DNA of 64,000 bases from Strongylocentrotus droebachiensis (Eukaryota; Echinodermata; Echinoidea; Camarodonta; Strongylocentrotidae), in NCBI GenBank assembly GCA_035222895.1, contig JAVYIG010007911.1, forward strand, positions 31,495 through 95,494. Reading direction: 5' to 3'. The stretch's first letter is position 1; every line of letters begins with the position of its first letter. Below are positions 22,933 to 49,185 of the stretch, one piece after another. The position numbers and the translations under genes were made by a program. The notes beneath the pieces are model-generated. The model was not told the origin of the DNA. It saw nothing but the letters and a program-made list of their open reading frames with translations, and ran no database searches.

Positions 22933-24680
22933 AACTTTGACCCATTTCAGCAAATATGAAAATACTGATTCATCAAAGGAGCCTGCACCTTTGAATTATA
23001 GTTGTTGAAAAACAGAAATATGACAAGAAATATAACAAGAATGCTACAAGCAAAGTTCAACTTACAATCAAACAACATGGAAAACATTTCAGTAAATCAA
23101 ATTTTAACTCTGAACGCAGCTCAACATAAGGAAAAAACAACAAACTTGTCCTTCGCTCAACATTTCAAAACATTTCATCCCTTCATACAAAACAAATGGT
23201 ACAATTCCTTTTGAATAATGCCCTTTTGAATCTGTACTCGTCTTTTCACACCAAGTTCTATATTGAAAGAGATTCATCATGAAGAATAAATATATTCTTA
23301 AGATTGATTGGAATACAAGATCTGGTTTGGCTATGCTAGAGATTATAAAGCTATAGGTGGTGTCAGATAAATTAAGGGTCACTTCACACTGGCTATTTCG
23401 ATTTTGTTTGATTAAAAATAAAAATAAAAAAATTAAAAATGGCTAACATTTAAGCAGAGGTTCCCTTCACATCCGCACTTGAGATGCAATTATGAGTCAA
23501 ATAATATTTTCTTCAATAAGTTATTACATAGTTAGTATTGTGTTGCTTTCTTAAAGGGTCACTTCACACCTGTATTTAAAAAAAAAAAATTGATCAAAAG
23601 AATTGAATTTGGGTAACATAAGCCGAGAGAGACAAATATTGCCTGGCGTATACAATCCTTTTAAAAGATCAGGTAATTTTTATCTTGCGATTCTCGTTAT
23701 AGGAACGCTGATAGTTTATTCATCCTCTGGGAAACCTTAAGCTCACACTAGTTAACTACAAACTGCACATACCACTATCAAAACCCCAAAATAATGCATA
23801 CTGAATAGGGCATCCAAACTCAAATCACTTAATACTCTAGTAATCTTTTCAAAGATAATGCAAAGGTACCGTTATATAAACAAAAGCAAATGCAGTTGTA
23901 CAACTTACAGAAATGACATTGGGTATTCTAATACTCTTATGAAAAGGTTGGACCCAAATTGTCCAGTAACTGTTTAAAGTGTTAAATTTTTCCTTACAGC
24001 TAACAGTTCTACAACCATTCAACAAAACAGCAACTTTTAAAGTATCATTGAGTGTTTTTTAAAAGTGAAGTAGTGATTTGAACCAGTATCAAATCAATTC
24101 CAATATCAAAATCTTATGCAGACCTTCACTTCCCCCCAAAGGTTGGAGAGGCAAGCTTGCCTGACATGGCAACAGTTAAGCATGTGACGTGCATTCAAAC
24201 AATTTCAAATAGAGGAAAGTTGAATCAAGCAAATGAAAGAATTTATCACTTGGGGATGGAGCATCCTAAATTCAAATATATTTGTGAACTGGTATATTTA
24301 ATTGGCATCCATCATACATATAGAGAATAGTTTTCCTTTTCACTCATACCCTCTCTTCCATATAAACATTTGTGCTAACATCAACTCTGCCCACATGTGA
24401 TCCCAACACAAGTTACTGAAAAATTGAATGGAACACAGCCTCTTCTCACTACTAATATCTAGCGATTCCCTGCACAATCACACTATGAGATAGGGCACCA
24501 GTCTGAATACTGCTTGGTAAAATAGGGGTGACAATGCTAAGATATCAGATGGGTGCTGGACCTGTTTCTTTCTGTTTGCATATTCCACCTCTCTTTCTTC
24601 TCTTATGAAAATTTTTCCCCTCTCTTTTCTCCTTTGCGCCGTCTGTGAGCGAATGATGGCCTACCAGAAACATGACCAGG
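22933..24680 (-). other. Probable SMURF 3' UTR or downstream DNA
   Basis: AT-rich. Two similar phrases, AAGGGTCACTTCACAC, occur near 23375 and 23554. No other gene seen. Confidence 0.4.
23715..23720 (-). promoter_or_regulatory. Candidate polyadenylation signal for SMURF
   Basis: AATAAA on the minus strand about 1.4 kb beyond the SMURF stop codon. Placement is a guess from the motif alone. Confidence 0.25.
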
Positions 24681-25125
24681 TGGAGAAGGTGCACATGATG
24701 ATCTTTAATCACAAAATTTGACTGAATAACCTCTTGATGTCTAGCTGTGTAGTGCTCCGTGTAGTGCCGTAGATAGTAGATATAATCCCATCTTGTCTTT
24801 CTCTTGCAATCCTTGCAACAGTCTTGAGCTGGCTATAGATGGTGCACATGATTTTGCAGATCAGATTGGAGAGTCCTTCAAGAATATCCACAAGGCTCTT
24901 CGCTGCCTGTTCAAGATAACTGCTCTCCTAATCCAGCCATTTCCTACTTCCGTTACACTTCAATTCATAACAACAAACTCCAATCAGTGAAGATGGTGCA
25001 CATGATTTCACAGGTCAGGTTGGAGAGTCCTTCGTAAATATCCTCAAGGCTCTTCACTGCCTAACCATAGATAACTGCACTCCTATTCATAACAACAAAC
25101 CCCAACCAGTGAAGATGGTGCACAT
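24681..25125. repeat. Degenerate tandem repeats after the SMURF stop
   Basis: GATGGTGCACATGATTT-type starts at about 24837, 24994 and 25114, each followed by GAGAGTCCTTC and CAAGGCTCTTC blocks and ATAACAACAAAC. Units are about 157 and 120 bp. They lie in the region expected to be SMURF 3' UTR. Confidence 0.65.
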
Positions 25126-25161
25126 AATACTAAAAGCAGTTCTGTGGAAAGGTCTTTCGTC

Positions 25162-39654
<14,493 letters not shown>

Positions 39655-40734
39655 CTGTAGAGGTAGAAATAATAGAAGAAGAAACAAATTTTAGTTTGCA
39701 TTACTGTAGACTGATTCTTGACAATTCACCTTTAATATACAAAGCTAATGTTTCTCTTTCGGTACTACATTTTGTAATCAAATAATTGTTGAAATGTATG
39801 GGGTCATTAACATTTTTTAAAGCTTGTTGTTAGCATTAAAACACATGTTGGTGTAAAACCAGCATTTTCGCTCCAACAAGCAAATGAATGATCAAATAGC
39901 AGCCAACTTGTACAACATTGTATCTTTAAAGATAGACATCCAACATTCATTGTACATGTTAATTTAATATTGGATTATTGGAAATAAATCTGTTACATCA
40001 TTACAATGCAATAAACTTTCTAAAATTCTAGTGTGTGAAGTCGGCTGTTGCAAATGAGCTGAGACTTTTCCGAATATTTAAAAAAAAACTCAGCTTCAAT
40101 TAGTCAACACCTTTGTAATAGGAATGACATACAGAGCTCAAAACACAGTTAAGAATAAAAGGCTTATTCTTATACGAACAGGCGCTGCACTACTTAAAGT
40201 TTCTTCCCACCCCCTCCCCTCCCCAAAAAGGATAAGGGTAATTATATAGTCACGTGGAGAGTTTCATTTGTGATATGGAAACACCATTATTTGGAGAGAG
40301 AAAAAAAAATCAATGCATTGCCCACGAACACACACATGTATCCATTCATAAAGCATGAATGAATAACAGGCTACTTTGCACAGTCCTAACTGAAGCCAAA
40401 GATTGACAAAGGGCTTGGGGGAAAAATCACAGACAAAAACCAGAAATGAAGGCAGTGTTCTATTTCCAGCGTTAGATGCGTTTGCCAGCGCCACTTGTCG
40501 GCCTCATTACGCTAGCCCTGTCCCCATAACTGGCAGTCTCTCGCTGTCACACACAATTTCACACCATCGCCGTCATCTGACTCCCTCCGTATGGGTGATT
40601 TCAATAAAATATGGGGGTTCGTGGGAGAGAGAATGAGAAAAGCAGATCGACAGACAGACAGACCAACTGAACAGAGATACTGAGACAAACACAACATACA
40701 ACTGAACAAACTGTAGTCCTATAGGTACATGGAT

Positions 40735-41225
40735 GTAGTATGACAGGTGAGAGAGTGAGAGAGTGGGAGAGTGGGAGAGTGGGAGGGGGAGGGGAAGGTA
40801 GAGGGATGAAGGGATGGAAAGAGAAATTCAAATGCATGTAAGAGAGTAAACATGATGTACTTGCAGATGGCTGTCCAGGCTGGGAAGAGGGGCAAAGAAA
40901 AAACAATAAAACAATAAAATACAATAAAGAATATTTTGACCATTAATAGAACAAAAAGTTGTGTAGCAAAGAGAAAGATAAGAAACATGAATGGGAAAGA
41001 AAAAGAAAGAGAGAGAATAATGGAAAGAAGGAATGAGAGTGAAGGAGAAAGAGTGTGAAAGAGAAAGAGTGACTGAGAGCAAGAGAGACAGAAAGAGTGA
41101 AAGCAAGAGAGAAAGGGAGAGAGAGAGAGCAAGAGAGAAAGAGAGAGAGAAAAAGAGAGAGAGAAAATGAGAGAGAGCAAGAGCAAGAGAGAGAGAGAGA
41201 GTAAAAGAGAGGGAGAGAGAGTATG
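40735..41225. repeat. Purine tract, (GA)n-rich, about 490 bp
   Basis: Nearly all A/G on the + strand. The minus-strand ORFs rich in Ser, Leu and Phe here are translations of the repeat. Confidence 0.9.
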
Positions 41226-41770
41226 AGATTAGAAATGCACAGTGGCAGCTAGCCCCATGCAGTCAGTTCTGTTGATTGACCGTTGAGTGACCTCTTCCGA
41301 CTTGATTGTGTCTAGCACCTCACAGTAACAAAATATGACGAGTCGCTCCAATGAAATATAATTCAATTTAAAAGCTTGACCCACAGAAAGGCAATGGAAA
41401 CTTCCTACTGCACTGACCATCGTTGGCAAATCCAGATGTTCAACTAAAAAATGAGCATTAAATCTGATTTAGTAAGTGTCGAGATGGAAAAACTACAAGT
41501 GATTCTCACTTGGTTGGTAAAGAAACCCTATTCAAATATTACAAAAGGAGTAAAAAAAAAATTGGATGATTTGATTTGTGAATTAGATACAAATTTAATT
41601 TCATTCTGTGCAATTCTGGTAAATTGTTATACTGTACATGCACAAACATGTAGCCTTACAATGTACGTAATTTTCCATGTCAAAATCAATAGGATTACAT
41701 TTTCAATACAATAACAATAATGGGTTCTTGCATAGCGTTCATATAGACTTGACACTCCTGGCGCTCAACA

Positions 41771-41873
41771 ATTCGTCGCTGTTTTCACGAAGTGACGGTA
41801 GTGAAAAAAAATTGCATTCACTTTGCGTTACGATTTTGCTCACTACCGTCACTTCGTGAAAACAAGGACGAAT
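41771..41873. mobile_element. Foldback, about 103 bp
   Basis: Arms contain TTTTCACGAAGTGACGGTAG and its complement, ending ATTCGTC / GACGAAT, with a 35-bp loop. Confidence 0.75.
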
Positions 41874-42256
41874 TAATGTATTAGATCAATGCTCCAATTA
41901 CATCAAAGCACAATCTAGATCAATCCTTTCAACCCCCCCCCCCCCTCCCCCTTCTCTGCCCCCACAAATTAAAGTAGTATCAATTACACTTGAATATATA
42001 TCGCCATTAAGCAAATTCTATTCACAAGCAGTAAGACAACCTAAACAAACAAAATCATAGGGAAATCTGGAAGACAAACCACCTTTAAACATGTCCAGTG
42101 AGAAAATGATGCATTTCTTATGTTTTGAGGATAGTGAAAAAAAATTCACTGCACTTAATATTTAATTTCATTTTAGTTTCCGGTTCATCGGGACTGTGCC
42201 ATGGACCAATGATGGCCTGGTGGTAGAGTGGCAAGCAGTAGATGGCAGGTTCAAAC

Positions 42257-42354
42257 TAGTGCTGTAACATCACGGATATCTCCAATTCCGTTTAACCGCC
42301 AGTCAAAACCGGACGGTTTTCGGTTAAACGATTTAAAAAAAAAAAAAAAAAAAA

Positions 42355-42385
<31 letters not shown>

Positions 42386-42757
42386 GGCCGACAAGCCAGG
42401 TCCGTGTGAAAAAGCGGGAAGGACTTTCATTTAACTGCGAGGTGCAGTTATAGGCGCCGATTTGTGCTTGTAAACTTGTCACAAATAATAGTACAAATGT
42501 CGTTTTTAGAAGAATGTGTAAGATCATAATAATGTAAAAAACAAACAGTAGAGGACCTAGGATAGAACCTGGTGGTACACCATGTGGAAAAATTGGATGA
42601 ATTATTATTATAAACTACATAGATCTATGAGATCTATTACAAAGATGTTACTTTCAAACCAAGATGACAGACAAATTTAAGTGTCGTTTTAGTTCCAGAG
42701 TGGTGAGTCAACACACCGATTACTGAGTAGTGCCAGGTGGAGGGGCATAAATCGAAA

Positions 42758-42788
<31 letters not shown>

Positions 42789-42802
42789 TTATAAAAAAAA
42801 AA

Positions 42803-42834
<32 letters not shown>

Positions 42835-42919
42835 CGGGAAAACGAAACCGTCCAATTGTAAACGGAATCCGCCATGGGCGGGCGGATACCGGACGGTTAA
42901 ACGTTTGACTACAGCACTA
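42257..42919. mobile_element. Non-autonomous hAT-like element with 8-bp target duplication
   Basis: Ends TAGTGCTGTA and TACAGCACTA, flanked on both sides by the perfect 8-bp direct repeat GTTCAAAC (42249-42256 and 42920-42927), the length made by hAT transposases. Longer subterminal similarity: CGTTTAAC/GTTAAACG and CCGGACGG motifs at both ends. Long A- and T-runs inside (about A23-C-T28 at 42334-42386 and A-rich 42762-42834). No transposase. Confidence 0.88.
42480..42620 (-). pseudogene. LINE reverse-transcriptase fragment inside the hAT-like element
   Basis: The minus strand encodes PHGVPPGSILGPLLFVFYI, close to the G-V-P-Q-G-S-x-L-G-P-L-L-F motif of non-LTR reverse transcriptases. The frame extends only briefly either side, so it is a captured remnant. 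Confidence 0.75.
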
Positions 42920-43060
42920 GTTCAAACTTCAAATCCCATTTTTTTCGGACTTCTTTTTAAGTACAAGATCGAGCACACAATCTCTATTTACTTGGTGCAA
43001 GCCAAAATTTCTTTACAAATTGAAATCGCTCCTAGGAAGCCTAACATTCTAGTTTCAATA

Positions 43061-43848
43061 TACAGTCAAACCTGTCTTCTTAGTGACCGCCAAAGGGAAA
43101 CACAAAAAGTGGTCTTTGTAGACAGGTTCCTTTAGTACATGTTTCACTGAGAAACCATTTTCAAGGGAAACAAAAAAAGTGGTCTTTGTAGACAGGTTCC
43201 TTTAGTACATGTTTCACTGAGAAACCAATTTCAAGGGAAACACAAAAAGTGGTCTTTGTAGACAGGTTCCTTTAGTACATGTTTCACTGAGAAACCATTT
43301 TCAAGGGAAACACAAAAAGTGGTCTTTGTAGACAGGTTCCTTTAGTACATGATTCACTGAGAAACCATTTTCAAGGGAAACAAAAAAAGTGGTCTTTGTA
43401 GACAGGTTCCTTTAGTACATGTTTCACTGAGAAACCAATTTCAAGGGAAACACAAAAAGTGGTCTTTGTAGACAGGTTCCTTTAGTACATGTTTCACTGA
43501 GAAACCAATTTCAAGGGAAACACAAAAAGTGGTCTTTGTAGACAGGTTCCTTTAGTACATGTTTCACTGAGAAACCATTTTCAAGGGAAACAGAAAATGT
43601 GGTCTTTGTAGACAGGTTCCTTTAGTACATGTTTCACTGAGAAACCATTTTCAAGGGTAACAGAAAAAGTGGTCTTTGTAGACAGGTTCCTTTAGTACAT
43701 GTTTCACTGAGAAACCATTTTCAAGGGAAACAGAAAATGTGGTCTTTGTAGACAGGTTCCTTTAGTACATGTTTCACTGAGAAACCAATTTCAAGGGTAA
43801 CAGAAAATGTGGTCTTTCTAGACACTAAAGCAGGTTTGACTGTATCAC
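43061..43848. repeat. 70-bp tandem array (11 units) inside an ACAGTCAAACCTG MITE
   Basis: GGTCTTTGTAGACAGGTTCC recurs at 43111, 43181, 43251 and then every 70 bases to 43811 with few substitutions. The array is bounded by ACAGTCAAACCTG at 43064 and AGGTTTGACTGT at 43836, the ends of the family at 30543 and 31848. Confidence 0.95.
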
Positions 43849-43849
43849 A

Positions 43850-45384
43850 AAATTGCAGCACTATGGGAGTCTGATCCAAACCCAACATCAAATTGCCTCT
43901 AGATCATAGGGTCCATGTACATGGACATAAAAATGTGACATAATGTATTCATGCGATAGCCAGACCAATGATTCACTCCTTGGTGCATGCAGAGTTCATT
44001 GACCAATAAATCCCAATTTCCATGTAATTTATGATTCATTTTGGAGTACATACAGCATGTTCCAGTCACTGAGCACTGCAGACTACACTTTACATGTATG
44101 TTGTCATCGAATAAGAGTCAGTAGGTCATTAACTCATATTGCTTTACATAGAGTAATGCCCTTCTGTCTCCCAACACATACAGTGGTACTCATGTACATG
44201 TGCATGTATACATACATGTAGCTTTTCAAAGTTTAATGACCTGTCTTGAATTGGGATTGGATTAGGTGATACCTACATACCCCTATAATCCTAGAATCGG
44301 GTGGCAACGAAACTTCTGCATACATAGTTCTGCATACATAGTTACATACATGTAAATACATGTAAATACATGTAAATACATGGGACGGGTAAGTACAGGA
44401 TTGTGCAAAATGGGGGAGGGTCAATAATTAATGGCGGTCATTTTGACGAGCAATATAAAAATCGATGCCCAAAATATTTTGTTTATGCATCATTATAGAA
44501 ATCCCTTTCAGGTCAATATAATAATCCTATTAACAAGAAAGAGAAAGAAATGCTGATTTAGTACGCAAAAATTCCAGAATTCATTATCAAATTATCTAGT
44601 AGTCAGTATATGGTCTGTTGATTTATATTATCTAGCTCATATATCAAACTCAAATCTTTGCAACTCTTGTCCATTTCTGCCCCTTTTGCTTAGTATTGCA
44701 TTAATTATCTTGCTACTTAAAATCATGACCTTGATAAATGAATGGAAGTTCCAACATTGATCATGAAAGTTAATTTCTATTCTTTCTATCCTCGTCTTTC
44801 TCCTCTTTTTTCTCTTTCTCTCTCTCTCTCTCTTTTCTCTCTCTTTCTTTCTCCCCCTCTCTCTCTATCTCTCTCTCCCTCCGTCTCTATCTCTCTTCCT
44901 TCCCAATTTCCATTTGATTTGCACACCATCACAGACTACATGAGCTTCCACCATAGTCCAGCCTCTCAGAGTCTATGCTGTCTGCCTAATAGACACAGTG
45001 TCCAGTCTCCTAATTTATCCACAACCAAATTGTCCCCCAACTTCCTCCATTGATTTTTCTAATGGCCCAATATGTTTTTACGACTATCTTTTCTCGGCAT
45101 CGACCCTAAAGTTACACATCGTCTTGGAGAAAAAAATTGTCTAGACTTGAGGCGAGGTTGCCAACTTCCCTGCAGCCTCATTTCAAGGCTTTAAGTGATT
45201 TTATTGTTAGTTTGTAATCCCAATTAAAATGTCACTCCAAGTGAGGACACATTGCTTTTGGAATTTGAGCTAACTCATAATGACTGCAAAAAAAAGTTAA
45301 GACTCATTGCAGATTTTGAAGGGAGTGTGTGACATTTCGAGTAGAACTAGAAATGGCAGTGGCTGAAATGTGTATAAATAAATC
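43850..45384. other. Intergenic or SMURF 5' intron, no gene seen
   Basis: ACATGTAAAT minisatellite at 44345-44380, CT-rich tract at 44785-44905. No exon recognised. Confidence 0.4.
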
Positions 45385-45540
45385 AGGTGCTGTGGTCTAG
45401 TGGATGATTTGCCAGGCTGTGGATAACGAGATATGGGGTTCAAGTCCTTGCAATTTTGTTAACGTTCTGTGGCAAGACATTAATCTACATTTGCCACCCT
45501 CAACCTACATTGTAGGTGTAGTGGGTGCTTGTTAGGGTTT
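45385..45540 (+). mobile_element. tRNA-derived SINE, copy 2 (5' part)
   Basis: TGGTCTAGTGGATGATTTGC and GGTTCAAGTCC, then GGCAAGACATTAATCTACATT matching GGCAAAACATCAATCTATATT of the SINE at 16680. Confidence 0.72.
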
Positions 45541-46199
45541 TCCTTAAAAAAATGTTAAAATATAGTTATACAGTGTGCTGATCATGAAGGCTAAGGTAAC
45601 AACTTTGAGAGCTCTTATGGAAGCACACACGGATGCTATTGTTGTAGTGATATGCACTATATATACAGGCTCAAAAACAGAATTATCTTATTACCTTAAA
45701 ATGGGTGAAACAACACATTGAAAAGTACAATTACCATTGCTCATTGTATCAAAAGAGAATTTTGCGCATCTTATTTACACTTTGCTTTCTAAATCCGTTT
45801 AATAATTTAAAATAAATTTATAATAATAGTTATCTACAAACTCCACTTTCGATCAAAATATTTCAATTACATTCATTTGGCTTGGTTATACTTTCCACTG
45901 AGCTTTGGACAAATGTTTAATTAAAAAGGAAACAAATTGAAATAACATATCTTTAAAGGGATCATTCAATATTTTGACATAATTATGAAAGGAGATTAAT
46001 AATTTATCAATTTGTTCAAAAGCATAATTCTAAAATATAACATCTTCAGAAATTAGGAGAAAAGGTAAGGGAAAATCAATGTTTGTTTTCTTTAACAATA
46101 ATAAAATCTCAATTTACAAGGATATAAATCAACAATTATAGACTTTCAGAGTATTTTTATGTCACCACCCAAATTATCTTGCATCTTTAAAAATTCAAT

Positions 46200-46700
46200 T
46201 TGAACAGTTAAACAGTGCCTTTCAAAAAGCCACTTCACAAATCAAGTCCGTGAATACTCTCTTTAAAAAAAAGAGTGAATTTTCAAAATCACGGACGTCA
46301 CTCCTCTGGAGAGTGAAAATGTAGTGAAAATAGAGTGAACATTCACTCTTTTCTTCTAGAGAGCACTCTAAAATCAATCGATTTTCACTCCTAAACAAGT
46401 GATCACGGACGTCACTCCCAAGAAAGTGAAAAAAGAGTAAAAATTCACTCTCTTTTTTTAAGAGAGTAACTACTGCTCTTGCTCCCAAATAAGAGAAAGG
46501 AAATTGAGCGAAGTTGGTCATTAATTGATGGTTCAGACTGGCTTGGGCACGACTATTCCTCGGCTGGTTCCACCATGGATTAGCGCTTGTCAAGCAAAAC
46601 AAACGTTCAACAAAAAGAATGTGGATAAAGACTGATATGATTTTATAATGCGGGAAGGACAGATAATTAGCAATAAGGCTCCGTTCACACAGGGCCGGGT
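46200..46700. repeat. AT-rich element with repeated CACGGACGTCACTC
   Basis: ATCACGGACGTCACTCC occurs at about 46290 and 46404 amid GAGTGAA/TTCACTC inverted motifs. The 183-codon minus-strand ORF across it has Phe/Leu/Ser-rich composition and lacks a recognisable domain; I attribute it to the repeat. Confidence 0.45.
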
Positions 46701-47579
46701 AAATGGCTACATAGAAGGGAAAAAATGCTGAAAAATGAAAATCATTTACAAATTTTAAAAAGTAGTAAAGCACAACAGGGCTTTTCCGTGCAAGGTTTCC
46801 CGAACAACTGATCTGTGTGAGGTTTGTCCATTCATTTTATTAAATAAGAAATATCTCTCGATAACAATTTAATAATGCTTCTTTGTGGTACATATCTAAC
46901 ATTATTTAGTGGTTATATCAATAGATTTTTCAATCTTGGGTGATTTATGGTTCGTCTGAAATTATTCAACATAGGCTCTTAATTCACACAGTCTATGTTT
47001 CATTTTTGAGTTACAAAACACACCAACAACAAAAAAACATCAATTTTACAAGGGGTATATATTAATAATTCAGTTGTTGACTGTGTGTCATATTACTTTG
47101 ATGAAGTGTTTTATAAATATGTTGATAGATGGTTTAATATGCCATGGGTGAACAGGGCATGAAAAGTCAAATCTGTTCACAAGACACTGGCTACATATGA
47201 TTGAGCTAGAGAGAAGAATGGACTAGTTTCTTAGGAGTGGAGTCTCACAGGCAAGATGTGGATAATGACTGAATTAAATGATGAGACTGGTGACTCCTAG
47301 ACTGCCTTGGACTTGTCTTAATCTTGCCAAAATGATATGCATTTTAGCTGCCAATAAAAAAAGAGCACAAATTATTTAGGCCTTTGATGAAAAGTGTTGC
47401 TGTTTCAAAAAGGTCGAGTGACAGTAACTTACCATCAGTAGCCAAAAAGCTTTTAGCTTTCGGGCTTCACTTAGAGGCTACATTGTATGTCCAGACCTAT
47501 TTCCTATTATAAATGCTACAGTTTGATAACCCTGGTTTTAACATTTCATATTGTGTAGTTATCTGTTCCCAATTTTTTT

Positions 47580-47885
47580 CTCCCCTTATCTCTGTCTCTG
47601 AGATCCCTCCCTCCCTCCCTCCCTCCCCCTCTTCCCAACTCTCACTTTTCCTGTCCATCTTTTTTCCATCCTTCCCTATTCATCCTATTTATTCCTTTAC
47701 CCCCCCCCCCCTCTCACTCTTCCTCTCCTCCATCTTCCTCCATCCCTCCCTATTTATCCCTTTCACTCTCTCTCTCCCTCCCTCCCCCTCCTCCCTCCCC
47801 CTCCTCCCTCCTCCCCTCCTCCCTCCCCTCCTCCCTCTCCTTTCCCTCCCTCCTTTTCTCTCCATCTCTCCTTCCCCTCACAATA
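47580..47885. repeat. Pyrimidine tract, CT-rich, about 300 bp
   Basis: CCTCCCTCC-type runs; the 153-codon + ORF here is repeat translation. Confidence 0.88.
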
Positions 47886-48078
47886 CACTCAATGACCTCA
47901 TTCACACAACCACCCTAGCTCCCATCAATCTAGATCAAACTACATCCAACCATCAATCAGGTCATGCTAGCTAGTGCCATACTGGCGACAGAGCCGACTC
48001 AAGAATACCAGGAACTGTAGAGAGAGCAATCTCAAGGCAGTGGTTTACAGGACAAGGAGACCCAAGGACTGACCTGGA

Positions 48079-49185
48079 GGGTGTTTCACAAAGAATAAGA
48101 TCTACTTTAAGTTGGACTTAACTATCGCAGACCATTCATGCCACTGGTTGCTGTCACCCCTATGATCTTTAGAAGAAAAAAAATTCCTTCAATAATGAAT
48201 TATAAATCCAAAAAATGTAAATTCTGTAGATTTGTGACCATGATTTGTATGTCCCATTGAGAGACCAACTCCTGTAAATGGTGACAGCAAACAGTGGCAT
48301 GAATGGCCTGCCTTATGCGGTGGTCACATCCCGCCGTACTTGCAAGTGCGTGCTGTCTACGTGCAAAAACGTGGGCAAAATTTGGGTATCCGTACGTGAT
48401 GAGTACCGCCTCCGTACGGATTTGGGAGCACGCAGACACACCGTAGCACTTTTAGTGCACGAGGAACTTTCGCTGCGTTCAGGCTGCGTTCGGGCTACCG
48501 ATTTACCCCAGTGCGTGCCCGGTACTGCCAACGAGCGCACAACGCACTGACTCTGTGCGTCTTTTAGAGGCGCACGTGATAAGTGCGTGGTCCGTGCTTA
48601 CTCGCCACTTCCCCAGTTCAGCTATCCAATGAGCACGCAGAACTCACGTGGACCGTACCGAGTAAGCACTTACAACGCACGTTGTTCGCACTGATTTATG
48701 CAGTATATAGTCTCTTCGGTGAAATGGGCGGCATCTTGAGGCAGCAACAGCTGGGACTTCTGGAGAACATCGGAATGTCGTCCTATATAAACACTGAGTT
48801 CATCGCACATGCACGCATTTACAACATGCGAGTGAGTAAGGACACCGTACGTGAGCAGCACTTGTAAGTACGGCCTCCGTACGATAAAGTGGCAACCGCA
48901 CGGAGACCGTACGTTGTAAGCACGTACAACGCACTTACCACGTGCGCAACGTACGATGCATGCAACCGTTCACGGCCAGGCGTGGCGTGCGGGCCACGTA
49001 ATTACACAGTGCGTGTGACGCGCGTTGCCGGTTCTCCCTCCCTACGTTTTCAAAAAAACGTGGCGGCCGTGGCCTCCCCAAAACCCCAAAAACAGTACGG
49101 ACTAAAAACACGCACGGTGGGATGTGACCAACGCTCTAGTTAAGACCAACTTAACGTCGATCTTAGTCTTTGTGAAACACTCCCC
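48079..49185. mobile_element. Foldback MITE (GTGTTTCACAAAGA family) with nested insertion
   Basis: Left end GGGTGTTTCACAAAGAATAA, right end complementary to GGGGAGTGTTTCACAAAGAC. A second pair of arms, ATTCATGCCACTGGTTGCTG at 48145 and complement near 48292, shows the original hairpin. The right arm is interrupted by the element at 48316. Confidence 0.8.
48316..49134. mobile_element. CpG-rich TIR element nested in the foldback MITE
   Basis: Ends GGTCACATCCCGCCGT and ACGGTGGGATGTGACC are inverted with one mismatch. Interior of about 780 bp is dense in CGTACG, GTGCGT and ACGCAC, unlike the AT-rich surroundings. Overlapping ORFs of 75-94 codons show no family features. Confidence 0.78.

Larger units (their letters stand above)
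42205..42950 (+). mobile_element. tRNA-like SINE head split by a hAT-like element
   Basis: GGCCTGGTGGTAGAGTGG is box A-like and GGTTCAAAC is box B-like (tRNA-Gly-like spacing). The insertion at 42257-42919 lies exactly at the end of box B. Confidence 0.55.

Noticed and set aside
40719-41186. 155-codon minus ORF rich in Leu, Ser and Phe
   Set aside because: Translation of a (GA)n purine tract. The same applies to the ORFs at 44742, 47513 and 62920-63884.
43061-43848. Regular 70-bp repeats as a CRISPR array
   Set aside because: Units are contiguous without unique spacers, lie in animal DNA and are bounded by MITE ends.
46222-46773. 183-codon minus ORF, including a WWNQ phrase that recalls the missing SMURF C2 exon
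   Set aside because: No surrounding C2 similarity, no suitable donor, and it overlaps a motif-repeat region.
48278-49143. Several 75-94-codon ORFs in CG-rich DNA
   Set aside because: They fall inside a nested TIR element, overlap in different frames and show no domain features.
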